A stretch of 64,000 nt of DNA, taken from NCBI GenBank assembly GCA_039961635.1, contig JABRWB010000041.1, positions 62,001 to 126,000 on the forward strand. The letters run 5' to 3'. Numbering within the stretch: position 1 is the first letter of the stretch; every line of letters begins with the position of its first letter. A program made the position numbers and the translations under genes. The notes below the pieces were generated by a model. It did not search any database, was not told the origin of the DNA, and saw only the letters and a program-made list of their open reading frames with translations. This DNA comes from a bacterium. GTDB taxonomy: Bacteria > 4484-113 > JAGGVC01. Shown here in pieces: positions 1 through 8,328 of this stretch.

Positions 1-1661
1 TTGTCGAATTCAGGATTGCTGTATCTAGATATGTTGCCAGGCGCGCCTGCCTGGGAAGAATCCAGCAGCGTAAACAGCCAGTTGTCGGGATCGGGATAAT
101 CCGCAAGCCACGTGTTTTGGCAAAAGACGGTTTCGCCTGCGTAAACCTGCTCCAGAAACGTTCCCCAATCCTTCCTGTTTATTTCTATGTTGATTCCGAT
201 GTTGCGCAAGTCCTCCTGTACGGCAACCGCAATTTTGTTACGGAATTCTTGGTTGTCTATGTTCAGCGTGATTGTTGGCAGACCTTGCCCCCCAGGGTAT
301 CCCGCTTCCGCCAACAGCTTTTTCGCAAGTTCGATGTCGTATTTGTATCCGGGCGAGTCAGCCCAGTAATAAAAAGTACCTTCAGGGACGTAGCTGTCCA
401 TTCGCTTAAACTTGCCTTCGAGGATATTCGCGATGATGTCGTCTTTGTCGATTGCGTGATTGATTGCTTTCCGAAGCAGCTTGTTATCTTTAAACGGTGG
501 CTTGGAACAATTAAAGCAATATCCATACATATCCATCGCCGGCCGGGTCATCAGATTAGCCGCCAGGATATCGTCGCGCTTCACCTCGCCCATCCGTCCG
601 CTGGGCACATCGGTGTGCTCCAGCTGGCCGTTTTTAAATTCCTCGAACCTGGTGTTTTCATCGCTGATTATCCTGAACAAAAGCTTGTCAACACCCGGCG
701 GTTTGCGGAAGTGAAGCCGGTTTGCGGCAAGCAGAACGCTCACGTCCGCTTCCCAGGATTGAAACATGAACGGCCCTGTGCCCACGGGATGCTGCCCGAA
801 ATCATCCGCGTATTTCTCAACTTCCTCTTTGGGAACAACGTAGCAGTTCGTCATCCCAAGCACCATTAAAAACGGCGCGTAGCCCTCTTCGAGCTCAATT
901 TGAAGCGTGGCGTCGTCCGGTGCAGTAATGCCAGCCACTGTCGGGGGCGCCAAGGCTTTCCCCTTCAGTGAGTTCAATTCCGCTGTCAATTCCGCGCTAA
1001 GCGAAGTCGCTTTGGCCTTCACAGCCGCGGCTAGCAAGTTCTCGCATTTCCGGGGGTCAGCACCTTCGGCAAAAGTAACATATTTGATTGTGTCTGCAAT
1101 ACTGGCAAGGGTTTCATGAAACTCCGGTTTGTCACCTTGGTTTGCGATGAGGAAATCTATCTGTGCAGGAAAGCTGCGGCTGAAGTAATACGCGCGCGCG
1201 CCTTTGATGGGATAAAGAAGTCCCGCCCGCTCGCTTTGAGTTGCCGGATTGAGCAGCCTTGTGAACGAATAAACGAAATCCTGCGAAGTTACCGTTCTGC
1301 CGTTGTGAAACTTAACGCCTTCTTTCAAGTAAAACTTCCACGTCTTTCCGTCCGGACTTGCCTCCCATTTATCGGCGATGCTAGGCGAAACGCGCCCGTC
1401 GGCGTCAAATCTAACCAATCCGTCAAAGATTCTTCGTGTAACCGAGTCGGACACAGTGTCGGTCACATGCGCTGGATCGAGCGTCATCGGATTGGAGGGT
1501 ATCGGAAAGCGGTATACGTCTTCCTGCAGCGCGTCCGAGGTGTCAACGGTCTGTCCGGAAAGTTTTCTTGACTCGTCACCTCCGTTCGGCGACGGGCAGC
1601 CGAACATCGTAAATGTCCCCAAGATCAAGCTCAACAGACAAATCACAAGAGGATTCTTCAT
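1..1661 (-). CDS. Peptide/solute-binding lipoprotein (SBP family 5), C-terminus cut by window edge
   Basis: Periplasmic or membrane-anchored binding protein of the OppA/DppA class, which captures peptides or similar solutes for an ABC importer. The minus-strand frame is open from the ATG at 1661 to the left edge (about 553 codons). It starts with a lipoprotein signal (hydrophobic run, then MFGC). Family landmarks seen are LDPAHVTD near the N-terminus, KEGVKFHNGR, DFVYSFTRLLNP, HPVGTGPF, and near the edge DYPDPDNWLFTLL. The start is set by AAGGAGA 8 nt upstream. It lies 70 bp downstream of a paralogue in the same direction and shares with it an extra segment after the FTRLL(N/D)P motif. No permease or ATPase gene of an opp/dpp system is visible in the window. 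The family is clear; the solute is unknown. Confidence 0.9.
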   Translation of the reverse strand, partial: MKNPLVICLLSLILGTFTMFGCPSPNGGDESRKLSGQTVDTSDALQEDVYRFPIPSNPMTLDPAHVTDTVSDSVTRRIFDGLVRFDADGRVSPSIADKWEASPDGKTWKFYLKEGVKFHNGRTVTSQDFVYSFTRLLNPATQSERAGLLYPIKGARAYYFSRSFPAQIDFLIANQGDKPEFHETLASIADTIKYVTFAEGADPRKCENLLAAAVKAKATSLSAELTAELNSLKGKALAPPTVAGITAPDDATLQIELEEGYAPFLMVLGMTNCYVVPKEEVEKYADDFGQHPVGTGPFMFQSWEADVSVLLAANRLHFRKPPGVDKLLFRIISDENTRFEEFKNGQLEHTDVPSGRMGEVKRDDILAANLMTRPAMDMYGYCFNCSKPPFKDNKLLRKAINHAIDKDDIIANILEGKFKRMDSYVPEGTFYYWADSPGYKYDIELAKKLLAEAGYPGGQGLPTITLNIDNQEFRNKIAVAVQEDLRNIGINIEINRKDWGTFLEQVYAGETVFCQNTWLADYPDPDNWLFTLLDSSQAGAPGNISRYSNPEFD

Positions 1662-1731
1662 AAGAAATCTCCTTTTTCCGGACAAATCCCGAGTCCGCGC
1701 ACGGTTTTGCTCCGTTTCCATCCGACTGCTT

Positions 1732-3750
1732 CTATTTTTGGCTGCCGATTGGCTGCGCATCGCTGGACGTCCTTTCGTTGTCTACTTGTGTTTGAGCGGT
1801 AATGCTCTCGCCTACCTCCGGCGGGCTGGTGGCCGATTTTTGTGGAAAGCTTTGCCGGGCCTCTTCGTCAATCCAGACTTTGGTTAAATCCGCGTTAGGC
1901 AGACTTGCGTCGGTATCCATGCCGGAAAGCTTCACGCCCTTCACCCAAGGCTTGATCAATACGTTGTTGGTTTGGGCAAAGCAGAAAATCCACGGAGCGT
2001 CTTCCAGCACCATCTGCTCGATCTGCCAGTAGAGCTGTCTGCGCTTGTTCCGATCGAACGAGGTACGCGCCTCCTCAATAAGCTTGTCAACCTCTCGGTT
2101 GCGGTACCACGCAAAGTTGCCGCTCGCGCCGCGCTGGCTTGAGTGAAGCAGGGTAAATATGAGATTGTCCGGATCTGGAAAGTCGTAAACCCAACCCAGC
2201 CGATGAAAAGCGAGACGGTTGCTTTCCATAGCGTCGATGAACGTAGCCCACTCCATCGGAACAAGGTCGACTTTTACGCTTATGTTCTTGAGATCGCCCT
2301 GGATTTCCTGCGCGATTGTCGGATTGTCGCCCTGGGGATTGTATGTCAAATTTACCCTGTCCAAGAACAGCCCTTGCGGGTGACCGGCCTCGGCCAAAAG
2401 CTCCATCGCCTTACCGGGATCGAAATAATATTTCGGCCTCAGTTTGGTTTCGGGATTTGTCCAATCCCCCATGCTGGGCGGAATCAAGCCCACGAACGGA
2501 CGAAACCGGCCTTCAAGCACCACATCGCAGATGTAGTCACGATCAATTGCATAATTTACCGCCTGCCTTAGCGCGTTTTTATTCTGAAAGACCTCTTCGC
2601 GCCAGGGGTCTTTGGTTAGGTTAAGTACGAAAAACTGCACGGCTAGCAAATCGACGCGCTTGAGTTCTTCGGAATATAGAGGATCGTTTTTAAGGCGGTT
2701 GTATTGCCCGGTCGGAACGTTGCAGGTATCCAGGTCACCGGATGCATACATCTGAAATTGAGTATTGCGGTCGGGAACTATAAGATAGGTTACTTTTGAC
2801 AGCTTGGATGCGGCACGCTCGGGCTGGTCGAACGCCTCCAGGACAATTTGCCTGTCCGCATCCCATTTGGCTAGCCGGAACGGCCCTGTTCCCACAGGAT
2901 TTCTCCCGAAATCATCAGGATCCGCGAGCTCGGCGATAGCTTCTTTGGGTATTGGAGAAAAGTTGACCATGGCCATCTGGTCCACAAAGGGGCCATAAGG
3001 CTCCGCAAGCTTTACTTCAAATGTGTAAGCATCAGGAGCGTTCAGACCCGACACTTTTTGGGGCGGCGCAACCTTCGAGGAATTTGTTTGCAGGAACTCG
3101 ATCACGGATTGAGGAACTGATTTTGGATCCCTTTTCATCCCGGACTCTATTGCTTTTTTGAACTCAGTCGTGTCCACCTCTTCCAAAAACGCCACATAAT
3201 CTATTGTGTCGGCAAGGCGTTCAAGTGTGTTCTTGGGCTCGCCTTCGTCCTCGAATTTGCCGGCCAAAAGATAACTGGCGGTTGCGGGAAATTGGCGGCT
3301 GTAAAAATATTCTTTGGCGCCTTCCACAACGAACAGCAGGGAACCGCGCTCGCTGCTGGTTTCAGGATCCAAAAGTCTAGTGAAGCTGTATACAAAGTCC
3401 TCTGCGGTGCATTTTCTGCCGTTGTGGAAACGAATATCTTTTTTTAATTTGAACGTGATCAATTTGCCGCCATCTGTAGCGACGGGAATGGACTCGGCCA
3501 GATCCGGTTTTAAATTTACGTTTTCATCGAATCTAACCAGTCGTCCGAATATTTGTGAGCCGACCGCGAACGAGGTTACGTCCACCATGTGGGCTGGATC
3601 CAACGTGGGTACGTCGGTGTCCAACGGAAGCCTAAGTTCGGCTTCCATTTTATTGTTGCCGTTTAAGGAAGTCGCATTTTTTTTGTTGGGACAAGCCGCC
3701 AGCACCATAAGCAACAGCGCGGCCAACAAAGAGCAAGCTAGTTTGAGCAT
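1732..3750 (-). CDS. Peptide/solute-binding lipoprotein (SBP family 5)
   Basis: Extracytoplasmic binding protein of the OppA/DppA family, 672 aa, longer than the usual 520-560. A longer frame opens at 3903, but the ATG at 3750 begins a textbook lipoprotein signal: MLKLACSLLAALLLMVLAAC, with lipobox LAAC. Motifs are LDPAHMVD, KKDIRFHNGRKC, DFVYSFTRLLDP, NPVGTGPFRL and DFPDPDNLIFTLLHSSQ. Roughly 60 extra residues sit between the FTRLLDP motif and the KVSGLNAPDAYTFEV strand relative to typical OppA, and the neighbouring paralogue carries the same insertion. There is no strong Shine-Dalgarno at this start; an extended -10 lies 27 bp upstream. It probably forms a two-gene transcript with the partial paralogue downstream. 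Ligand unknown. Confidence 0.93.
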   Translation of the reverse strand: MLKLACSLLAALLLMVLAACPNKKNATSLNGNNKMEAELRLPLDTDVPTLDPAHMVDVTSFAVGSQIFGRLVRFDENVNLKPDLAESIPVATDGGKLITFKLKKDIRFHNGRKCTAEDFVYSFTRLLDPETSSERGSLLFVVEGAKEYFYSRQFPATASYLLAGKFEDEGEPKNTLERLADTIDYVAFLEEVDTTEFKKAIESGMKRDPKSVPQSVIEFLQTNSSKVAPPQKVSGLNAPDAYTFEVKLAEPYGPFVDQMAMVNFSPIPKEAIAELADPDDFGRNPVGTGPFRLAKWDADRQIVLEAFDQPERAASKLSKVTYLIVPDRNTQFQMYASGDLDTCNVPTGQYNRLKNDPLYSEELKRVDLLAVQFFVLNLTKDPWREEVFQNKNALRQAVNYAIDRDYICDVVLEGRFRPFVGLIPPSMGDWTNPETKLRPKYYFDPGKAMELLAEAGHPQGLFLDRVNLTYNPQGDNPTIAQEIQGDLKNISVKVDLVPMEWATFIDAMESNRLAFHRLGWVYDFPDPDNLIFTLLHSSQRGASGNFAWYRNREVDKLIEEARTSFDRNKRRQLYWQIEQMVLEDAPWIFCFAQTNNVLIKPWVKGVKLSGMDTDASLPNADLTKVWIDEEARQSFPQKSATSPPEVGESITAQTQVDNERTSSDAQPIGSQK

Positions 3751-3777
3751 AGTTTGAGCCGACAAAGCGGCGGCAAA

Positions 3778-3786
3778 ATTATAACA
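3778..3786 (-). promoter_or_regulatory. Extended -10 promoter for the SBP pair
   Basis: Read on the minus strand this is TGTTATAAT, a consensus extended -10 (TGn-TATAAT). It lies about 27 nt before the ATG of the lipoprotein SBP. No good -35 is seen. It sits back to back with the clpP promoter in the same 163-bp intergenic region. Confidence 0.5.
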
Positions 3787-3843
3787 TCCGGATCCCGGCT
3801 TGTTTGCGTTGTGAAATCTCCTTGTTGCGTTGGCACATCTTCC

Positions 3844-3872
3844 TTGACACTCATTCAAGCCGGCAATATACT
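3844..3872 (+). promoter_or_regulatory. Sigma70-type promoter for clpP
   Basis: TTGACA (3844-3849), 17-bp spacer, TATACT (3867-3872): near-consensus housekeeping promoter about 40 bp before clpP. A GCCCC/GGGGC inverted repeat (3879-3883 with 3992-like partner at 3892-3896) follows in the leader, just before the AAGGAGG ribosome-binding site. Confidence 0.7.
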
Positions 3873-3913
3873 CCCCGCGCCCCAACCTTTCGGGGCAGTG
3901 CAAGGAGGATTGA

Positions 3914-4516
3914 ATGGCTCCCGCGCCTTTTGTGATTAAGCCCTTTTCCGGTGAAAGCTTTCTTTACGATATATACGCGCGTCTTTTGGAAGAAAGGATC
4001 GTTTTCCTTTTTGGCCCGATTGACGACGAGCTTTCGGACAGCGTCGTAGCACAGCTGCTGTACTTGGATGCACTCGGCGATAAAAAGGACGTTTATATGT
4101 ACATAAACAGTCCAGGAGGTTCCATTACGTCAGGCATGGCCATACTCGATACGATGCGCGCCATTTCCTGTGAAATAACGACGGTTTGCATAGGACAGGC
4201 GGCAAGCATGGGCGCAATCCTAATGCTTGGAGGGACAAAGGGCAAGCGGATTTCGCTGCCAAACTCGCGGTTCCTGATTCATCAACCTCTAGGTGGGGCG
4301 ATCGGCACGAGCACGGATATCGAGATTCAAACGGCGGAAATTGTCCGGATGAAGGAGATTCTTAACCGAATGATTTCGGAAGAAACTGGACAACCTTACG
4401 ATAAGGTGGTCAAGGACACCGATCGCGACAATTTTATGTCCGCTCAGGAAGCAAAGAAGTACGGGCTGATTGACAAAATCGTCCAACAGCTTCCTGGCAG
4501 GAACGGCAAGAAGTGA
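3914..4516 (+). CDS. clpP: ATP-dependent Clp protease proteolytic subunit ClpP
   Basis: Serine peptidase that forms the tetradecameric proteolytic chamber paired with ClpX/ClpA/ClpC-type ATPases in the cytoplasm. The protein is 200 aa, the normal family length. The catalytic triad is visible: Ser98 in GQAASMGA, His123 in FLIHQPLGG and Asp172 in TDRDNFMS. The oligomerisation and substrate-groove motif YINSPGGS is intact. AAGGAGG a few bases upstream fixes the ATG start, and a near-consensus promoter precedes it. The downstream gene is an SDR rather than the common clpX. ClpX or ClpC must be encoded elsewhere. A Clp_N-domain protein without an ATPase occurs at 26 kb; any link between the two is only a speculation. 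Confidence 0.97.
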   Translation: MAPAPFVIKPFSGESFLYDIYARLLEERIVFLFGPIDDELSDSVVAQLLYLDALGDKKDVYMYINSPGGSITSGMAILDTMRAISCEITTVCIGQAASMGAILMLGGTKGKRISLPNSRFLIHQPLGGAIGTSTDIEIQTAEIVRMKEILNRMISEETGQPYDKVVKDTDRDNFMSAQEAKKYGLIDKIVQQLPGRNGKK

Positions 4517-4535
4517 CGGTGAAGGACTGAGCGCC

Positions 4536-5258
4536 ATGTCGGCCGTTGCGGTTGTTACGGGTTCAACCAGAAACATCGGCCTTGCAATCGCCAAACGGCT
4601 TGCAGCCGACGGCTTTCGGATGGTCATAAACGGAAGCCGCGACGAATCTGCCGCGGCAGCAGCAAGGCGCGAAGTTGGTTCTCTGGCCAAAGAATACAAA
4701 CTTATTATGGCTGACGTGACCACACCGCAAGGCGCGGAGGCGGTTGTTTCCGCGGCGGTGTCCGAATTCGGCAGGTTGGACCTTCTCGTGAACAACGTCG
4801 GGCCGTTTCTGATAAAGGGAGTGGCGGAAATGACACCTGACGAGTGGAAACTGATGATGGACGGGAACTTATCCAGCGCTTTTTTTTGTTGCCGGGCAGC
4901 AATTCCGGTAATGAGGATGCAAGGCGCAGGGCACATTATCAATATCGGCGCGCCGAAAGCCGGCCAGACAACCGGTGTGGGTGCTTACGGCATAGCCAAG
5001 ACGGGCGTCTCAATGCTTGCAAGGTATATAGCCAAAACCGAAGGGGTACACGGCATCCGGGCAAATTGCGTCAATCCCGGCTTTATCCGAACAGAAGATT
5101 ACACTCCGGAAGTAATAGAAGAGATGGCGGCAAAGGTACCCCTTGGCAGGTTGGGCGAACCCGAAGACATTGCTTCCGCCGTTTCCTTTCTTGCAAGTCC
5201 GGAAGCAAGTTACATTTCCGGGGCGGTACTGGATGTTGGCGGCGGGCTTTGGGTTTAG
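4536..5258 (+). CDS. SDR-family oxidoreductase lacking the canonical catalytic serine
   Basis: Rossmann-fold short-chain dehydrogenase/reductase of FabG-like length (240 aa). Cofactor motif TGSTRNIG (residues 8-15), NNVG (86-89), Asn111, and active-site Tyr151/Lys155 in YGIAK are present. The catalytic serine expected about 13 residues before the Tyr is missing: the INIG(S) position reads INIGAPK, so Ala139 stands there. The C-terminus has the usual NPGFIRT, PLGRLGEPEDIA and ISGAVLDVGGG motifs. The frame is open from 4470, but ATG 4536 is preferred because the preceding stretch overlaps clpP and homology begins at SAVAVVTGS. It lies 19 bp after clpP and is probably cotranscribed. Substrate unknown; activity may be altered or absent. 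Confidence 0.85.
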   Translation: MSAVAVVTGSTRNIGLAIAKRLAADGFRMVINGSRDESAAAAARREVGSLAKEYKLIMADVTTPQGAEAVVSAAVSEFGRLDLLVNNVGPFLIKGVAEMTPDEWKLMMDGNLSSAFFCCRAAIPVMRMQGAGHIINIGAPKAGQTTGVGAYGIAKTGVSMLARYIAKTEGVHGIRANCVNPGFIRTEDYTPEVIEEMAAKVPLGRLGEPEDIASAVSFLASPEASYISGAVLDVGGGLWV

Positions 5259-5332
5259 CACGAACCTCCCTAACAAAATGCTGCCGACACTTGCTGTTTA
5301 TGCTAATATAGATTCGGTTCCGGAGGGGCGCC

Positions 5333-5785
5333 ATGGAATTCTCCTGCAAGCTAAATCATTGGCGTGCGTTTAAAATCTGGCTAGGAGCCGCGGCTCTGGC
5401 CGTAATCGGTATCGTTCTTGCGTTTGTCATTGATCCCGGCTGGATTCCTCTAATTATCGGCTTTGGATTCGGGTTGATTTTGGTCATTTGGAACATCGGC
5501 CCGCTGTTCTTCCAGCCTAGGCTCGAAATTCACGCTGACACTCTCAAGCGCAGGGATTTCAAGTACTGGGGCTACAGAGTGGACGAAGTCAGCGTACCGT
5601 TTTCCAAAATCGCTATGGTGAAGAAAGAAGAAGGAATTTTCTTTGGAAGGATCACTGTCGAAACTTCCGGAGGCGAACGGGATTTGGAATACAAGGAGCT
5701 GCTTCGCGCCGACTGCCGCAAAGCGGCACAGATTCTGGAGACAAAAAGGGCTCAAAAGGAGGCCCAAGGACTAACCGGGCACTAG
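5333..5785 (+). CDS. Small membrane protein with C-terminal PH-like (bPH) domain
   Basis: A 150-residue protein I cannot assign to a named family. Two hydrophobic helices (about residues 15-34 and 38-57, separated by a DPGWIP turn) are followed by a soluble beta-rich region with the pattern LEIHADTLKRR, VPFSKIAMVKKEEGIFFG and RITVETSGGE. This arrangement resembles bacterial PH (bPH2/YdbS-like) domain proteins. The tail is charged and helical. GGAGG about 8 nt upstream supports the ATG. It sits between the SDR gene and the STAS-like gene in the same orientation. The membrane topology is clear; the PH-like assignment is a fold-level inference. Confidence 0.65.
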   Translation: MEFSCKLNHWRAFKIWLGAAALAVIGIVLAFVIDPGWIPLIIGFGFGLILVIWNIGPLFFQPRLEIHADTLKRRDFKYWGYRVDEVSVPFSKIAMVKKEEGIFFGRITVETSGGERDLEYKELLRADCRKAAQILETKRAQKEAQGLTGH

Positions 5786-5847
5786 CAGCTGATTGAATCA
5801 AATGTTTTCCTTCAGCGGCTCGCCAATGCGCCGAAAACTAATATGAC

Positions 5848-6114
5848 ATGTCAATATTTCTTGGCGATTTGGCGCGTAGAAAGTGGGTCTCCAGGGCGGA
5901 CAGGGATCTGTTGCTTGTGGACTGCACCCATATTGCCGATGAAAACTTTACGCTACTTCTGGACTTGGTGAAACTTTCGGGAAGCGCGTTTAGGCAGGGC
6001 TTGAAGGTCAGGCTTCTCAACCCGTCCGATTCCTTGATGCGAGTTTTGGACAGGCTCGGGCTGCTGCAGTTTTTCGAAATCGCGCGCGGCGACGAGTCCG
6101 CCAAGGCTGTTTAA
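5848..6114 (+). CDS. Short STAS-domain-like protein
   Basis: 88 residues resembling the core of STAS domains (anti-sigma-factor antagonists, MlaB-like): strand LLLVDCTHI, helix NFTLLLDLVKLSGSAFRQG, strand LKVRLLNPS, helix MRVLDRLGLLQFFEI. The usual DSSG phosphorylation loop is replaced by ADENF, so it would not be a classic phosphorylatable SpoIIAA-type protein. It is shorter than usual at the N-terminus, and an in-frame TAA at 5839 rules out a longer version. No clear Shine-Dalgarno. Its TAA stop overlaps the stop of the convergent Fe-S oxidoreductase gene in a shared TTAA. A small real gene is likely; the function is inference. Confidence 0.6.
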   Translation: MSIFLGDLARRKWVSRADRDLLLVDCTHIADENFTLLLDLVKLSGSAFRQGLKVRLLNPSDSLMRVLDRLGLLQFFEIARGDESAKAV

Positions 6115-8132
6115 CTTGCTTCGGCCGCACCAGGCTCTATCGAATCCGCAAGTACTTCCGCGATATCCAGAATCCTCAAATGGTCCTGCTTGCCCGTTTC
6201 TTTGATAGCGTCGCCCAGCATCGTCAGGCAGTATGGGCACGCGGTCGCCACGCCGTCCGGACTATTTTTGGCAAGTTGCTCAATCCGCGCGTGATTGATC
6301 CTGGAGCCGTGCTTTTCTTCCATAAACATTCGCGCGCCACCTGCGCCGCAGCACATTCCTTTATCGTGGTGCCTCTCTGCTTCTACAACGGTAATGCCCG
6401 GCACGCCGGCCAAAACTGCCCGCGGCGCGTTGTACACCCCGTTATACCTGCCAAGATAGCAGCTGTCGTGATATGCGAGCTTAAAATGTCCGTTGCCTTT
6501 TGCAGGTTTGAGCTTTCTTTCTACAATAAGCTTGCTTAGCACCGTGCTGTGATGTTTTACATCAAGCTTCAAGCCGAATTCAGGATATTCGTTCTTGAAA
6601 ATGTTGAAACAATGCGGGCATGGCGTAATTATCTGCTTCAGGTTCTTGTATTGCCCGATGGTTTCCACAACCTGTTCCGCCATAGTTTGAAACAGGTACT
6701 CGTTACCGGCGCGCCTGGCGGAATCCCCGTTGCAGGTTTCTTCTTCGCCGAGATATCCGAAGTCTATTCCAGCGGACTTAAGGCATTTCACCAGCGCGCG
6801 CGCGATTTTCTGGTTTCTGGCGTCGAAACTTGCGCTGCATCCGATCCAAAGAAGTACTTGTTTATCGGGATTGTCTGCCATGATGGGCACATCCAATCCT
6901 TCCATCCATTTCGTGCGGTTCGACTGGCCGATTCCCCACGGATTGCCCTGGGTTTCTATGTTCTTGAAAAAAGTGCCAAGTTCGTCGGGAAACTCCGCCT
7001 TGTCCATCACAAGATGCTTGCGCATGTCCATTATCGGGCCGAGATGCTCGATAAACAGCGGGCAGAACTCTTCGCAAGCCCGGCAGGTCGTGCAATCCCA
7101 AATTCTTTGATGGCTTATCATGCCGCCAAGCAGCTTCGGAATCCCGTTTTCGCCTTCCACTCCGCCGGAAAGCAACTTTCGCTGGTTCTCGAACAGATAT
7201 TCCCTGATATCAACTTCGATCAATTTTGGATTAAGTTCCTTGCCGGTGAAGAACGTCGGGCAGTTGTCCTGGCAACGACCGCATTCGGTACAGGAATAGC
7301 TGTCCAAAATATACTTCCATCCGAAGTCGTAAACGTTTTCCGCTCCGAATTTTTCTGCTTCGGCAGCCGATTCCAAATCCACCTTTTTAAGTGCAGGAGC
7401 ATCGAGCCGGCGGAACAATACGCTGAACAAGCTCGTTACCACGTGGAAGTGCTTGCTTTGAGGCAGCAGGTTTAAAAAATAAAGCAGGGCCAAAAGGTGA
7501 ACCCACCATGCGGTAACGCCCGCAACTGCGGAAGCTCCAACCGGCCACGACAGCATCCAGGAGCCGAAAACTTGCTCTATAAAACTCGCGGAATGAGGAT
7601 TGACCGCCGCGGCTTCGGCCCCATTTATTAAAAAGTCGGTCACCATCAGCGCCGCTATTAGAAACAGAATCACGTGCGCCTCGAAGCTGTAGGTCAGCCT
7701 CTTCGGTCGCGTAACCAACCTTCTAAGTCCCGCAAGCGCGACAGCAATTAAAACTACAACCTCGAAAACGTCCCTGAAAACAACGTAAGCGATCCCGAGC
7801 GCTTGATCTTTGCCCAGAAGCGGCAGGTGCGCACTTGGGACGAAACCCGACATAATGAACTGTATAGTGTTAATCGACAGCACCCAGAATCCCCAGAAAA
7901 TCGCTGCGTGCATTAAGCCGGCCCATCGGTAGCCTTTGAAAAGTGAATTTTGTCCCAAGTAAAAGGCCAAAACTCCCCAGATTCGCGCAAGAGGTTTGTC
8001 GAACCTGTTCTGTTTCGATGCCTTAAACAGGTGACGTGCCCTGAACCAAATCTGACAAAAGAACCATGCCAGGCCGGCGACGAGGACAATCGCATAAAGC
8101 GCTTTAGGGATAAGGCCGAACGTAGGATGCAT
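6111..8132 (-). CDS. Membrane Fe-S oxidoreductase, ETF:(mena)quinone oxidoreductase type (HdrD/FadF-like)
   Basis: 673-residue membrane protein expected to take electrons from reduced EtfAB and pass them to the quinone pool. Residues 1-225 contain about six membrane helices resembling the NarI/heme-b-type domain. Two [4Fe-4S] motifs follow (CTECGRCQDNCP near residue 280, CTTCRACEEFCP near 346). Two cysteine-rich CCG domains come next: Cys near 431 with PCPHC near 506, then SCYLG near 556, CCGAGGARMF near 594 and ACPYC near 631. This is the architecture of the FadF/EMR family encoded next to etf genes. It is divergent from etfB, which strengthens the assignment. Haem-ligating histidines were not individually verified. 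Its stop overlaps that of the convergent STAS-like gene. Confidence 0.88.
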   Translation of the reverse strand: MHPTFGLIPKALYAIVLVAGLAWFFCQIWFRARHLFKASKQNRFDKPLARIWGVLAFYLGQNSLFKGYRWAGLMHAAIFWGFWVLSINTIQFIMSGFVPSAHLPLLGKDQALGIAYVVFRDVFEVVVLIAVALAGLRRLVTRPKRLTYSFEAHVILFLIAALMVTDFLINGAEAAAVNPHSASFIEQVFGSWMLSWPVGASAVAGVTAWWVHLLALLYFLNLLPQSKHFHVVTSLFSVLFRRLDAPALKKVDLESAAEAEKFGAENVYDFGWKYILDSYSCTECGRCQDNCPTFFTGKELNPKLIEVDIREYLFENQRKLLSGGVEGENGIPKLLGGMISHQRIWDCTTCRACEEFCPLFIEHLGPIMDMRKHLVMDKAEFPDELGTFFKNIETQGNPWGIGQSNRTKWMEGLDVPIMADNPDKQVLLWIGCSASFDARNQKIARALVKCLKSAGIDFGYLGEEETCNGDSARRAGNEYLFQTMAEQVVETIGQYKNLKQIITPCPHCFNIFKNEYPEFGLKLDVKHHSTVLSKLIVERKLKPAKGNGHFKLAYHDSCYLGRYNGVYNAPRAVLAGVPGITVVEAERHHDKGMCCGAGGARMFMEEKHGSRINHARIEQLAKNSPDGVATACPYCLTMLGDAIKETGKQDHLRILDIAEVLADSIEPGAAEAS

Positions 8133-8229
8133 TGCCGCTCCGAAATCGGGACTAAGTCAAGCCAGTATACCATCCAAAATTGTAACTTAGTTCACTAGCT
8201 CGCTACGTTGGACTCGCACTTTAACTTCC

Positions 8230-8259
8230 TTGACGTTCCGTAAGCAGCTTTGATATAAA
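8230..8259 (+). promoter_or_regulatory. Promoter for etfBA
   Basis: TTGACG (8230-8235), 18-bp spacer, TATAAA (8254-8259), about 70 bp before the etfB ATG. It is in the 196-bp divergent region shared with the Fe-S oxidoreductase gene, which itself has a TATACT-like -10 on the other strand near 8160. Confidence 0.55.
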
Positions 8260-8328
8260 CTCCCGGCCAATCGGCCGAGAATCCGCAGATTTTGCGGCGG
8301 GAAACGATTTGCTTCCCTGGAGTTGCCA

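Noticed and set aside
117-869. 250-aa open frame on the plus strand
   Set aside because: Antisense to the partial SBP gene, whose minus frame has a lipoprotein signal, ribosome-binding site and SBP motifs; the plus frame has no recognisable sequence.
6549-7475. 308-aa open frame on the plus strand
   Set aside because: Antisense shadow of the Fe-S oxidoreductase gene, which carries intact cluster motifs.
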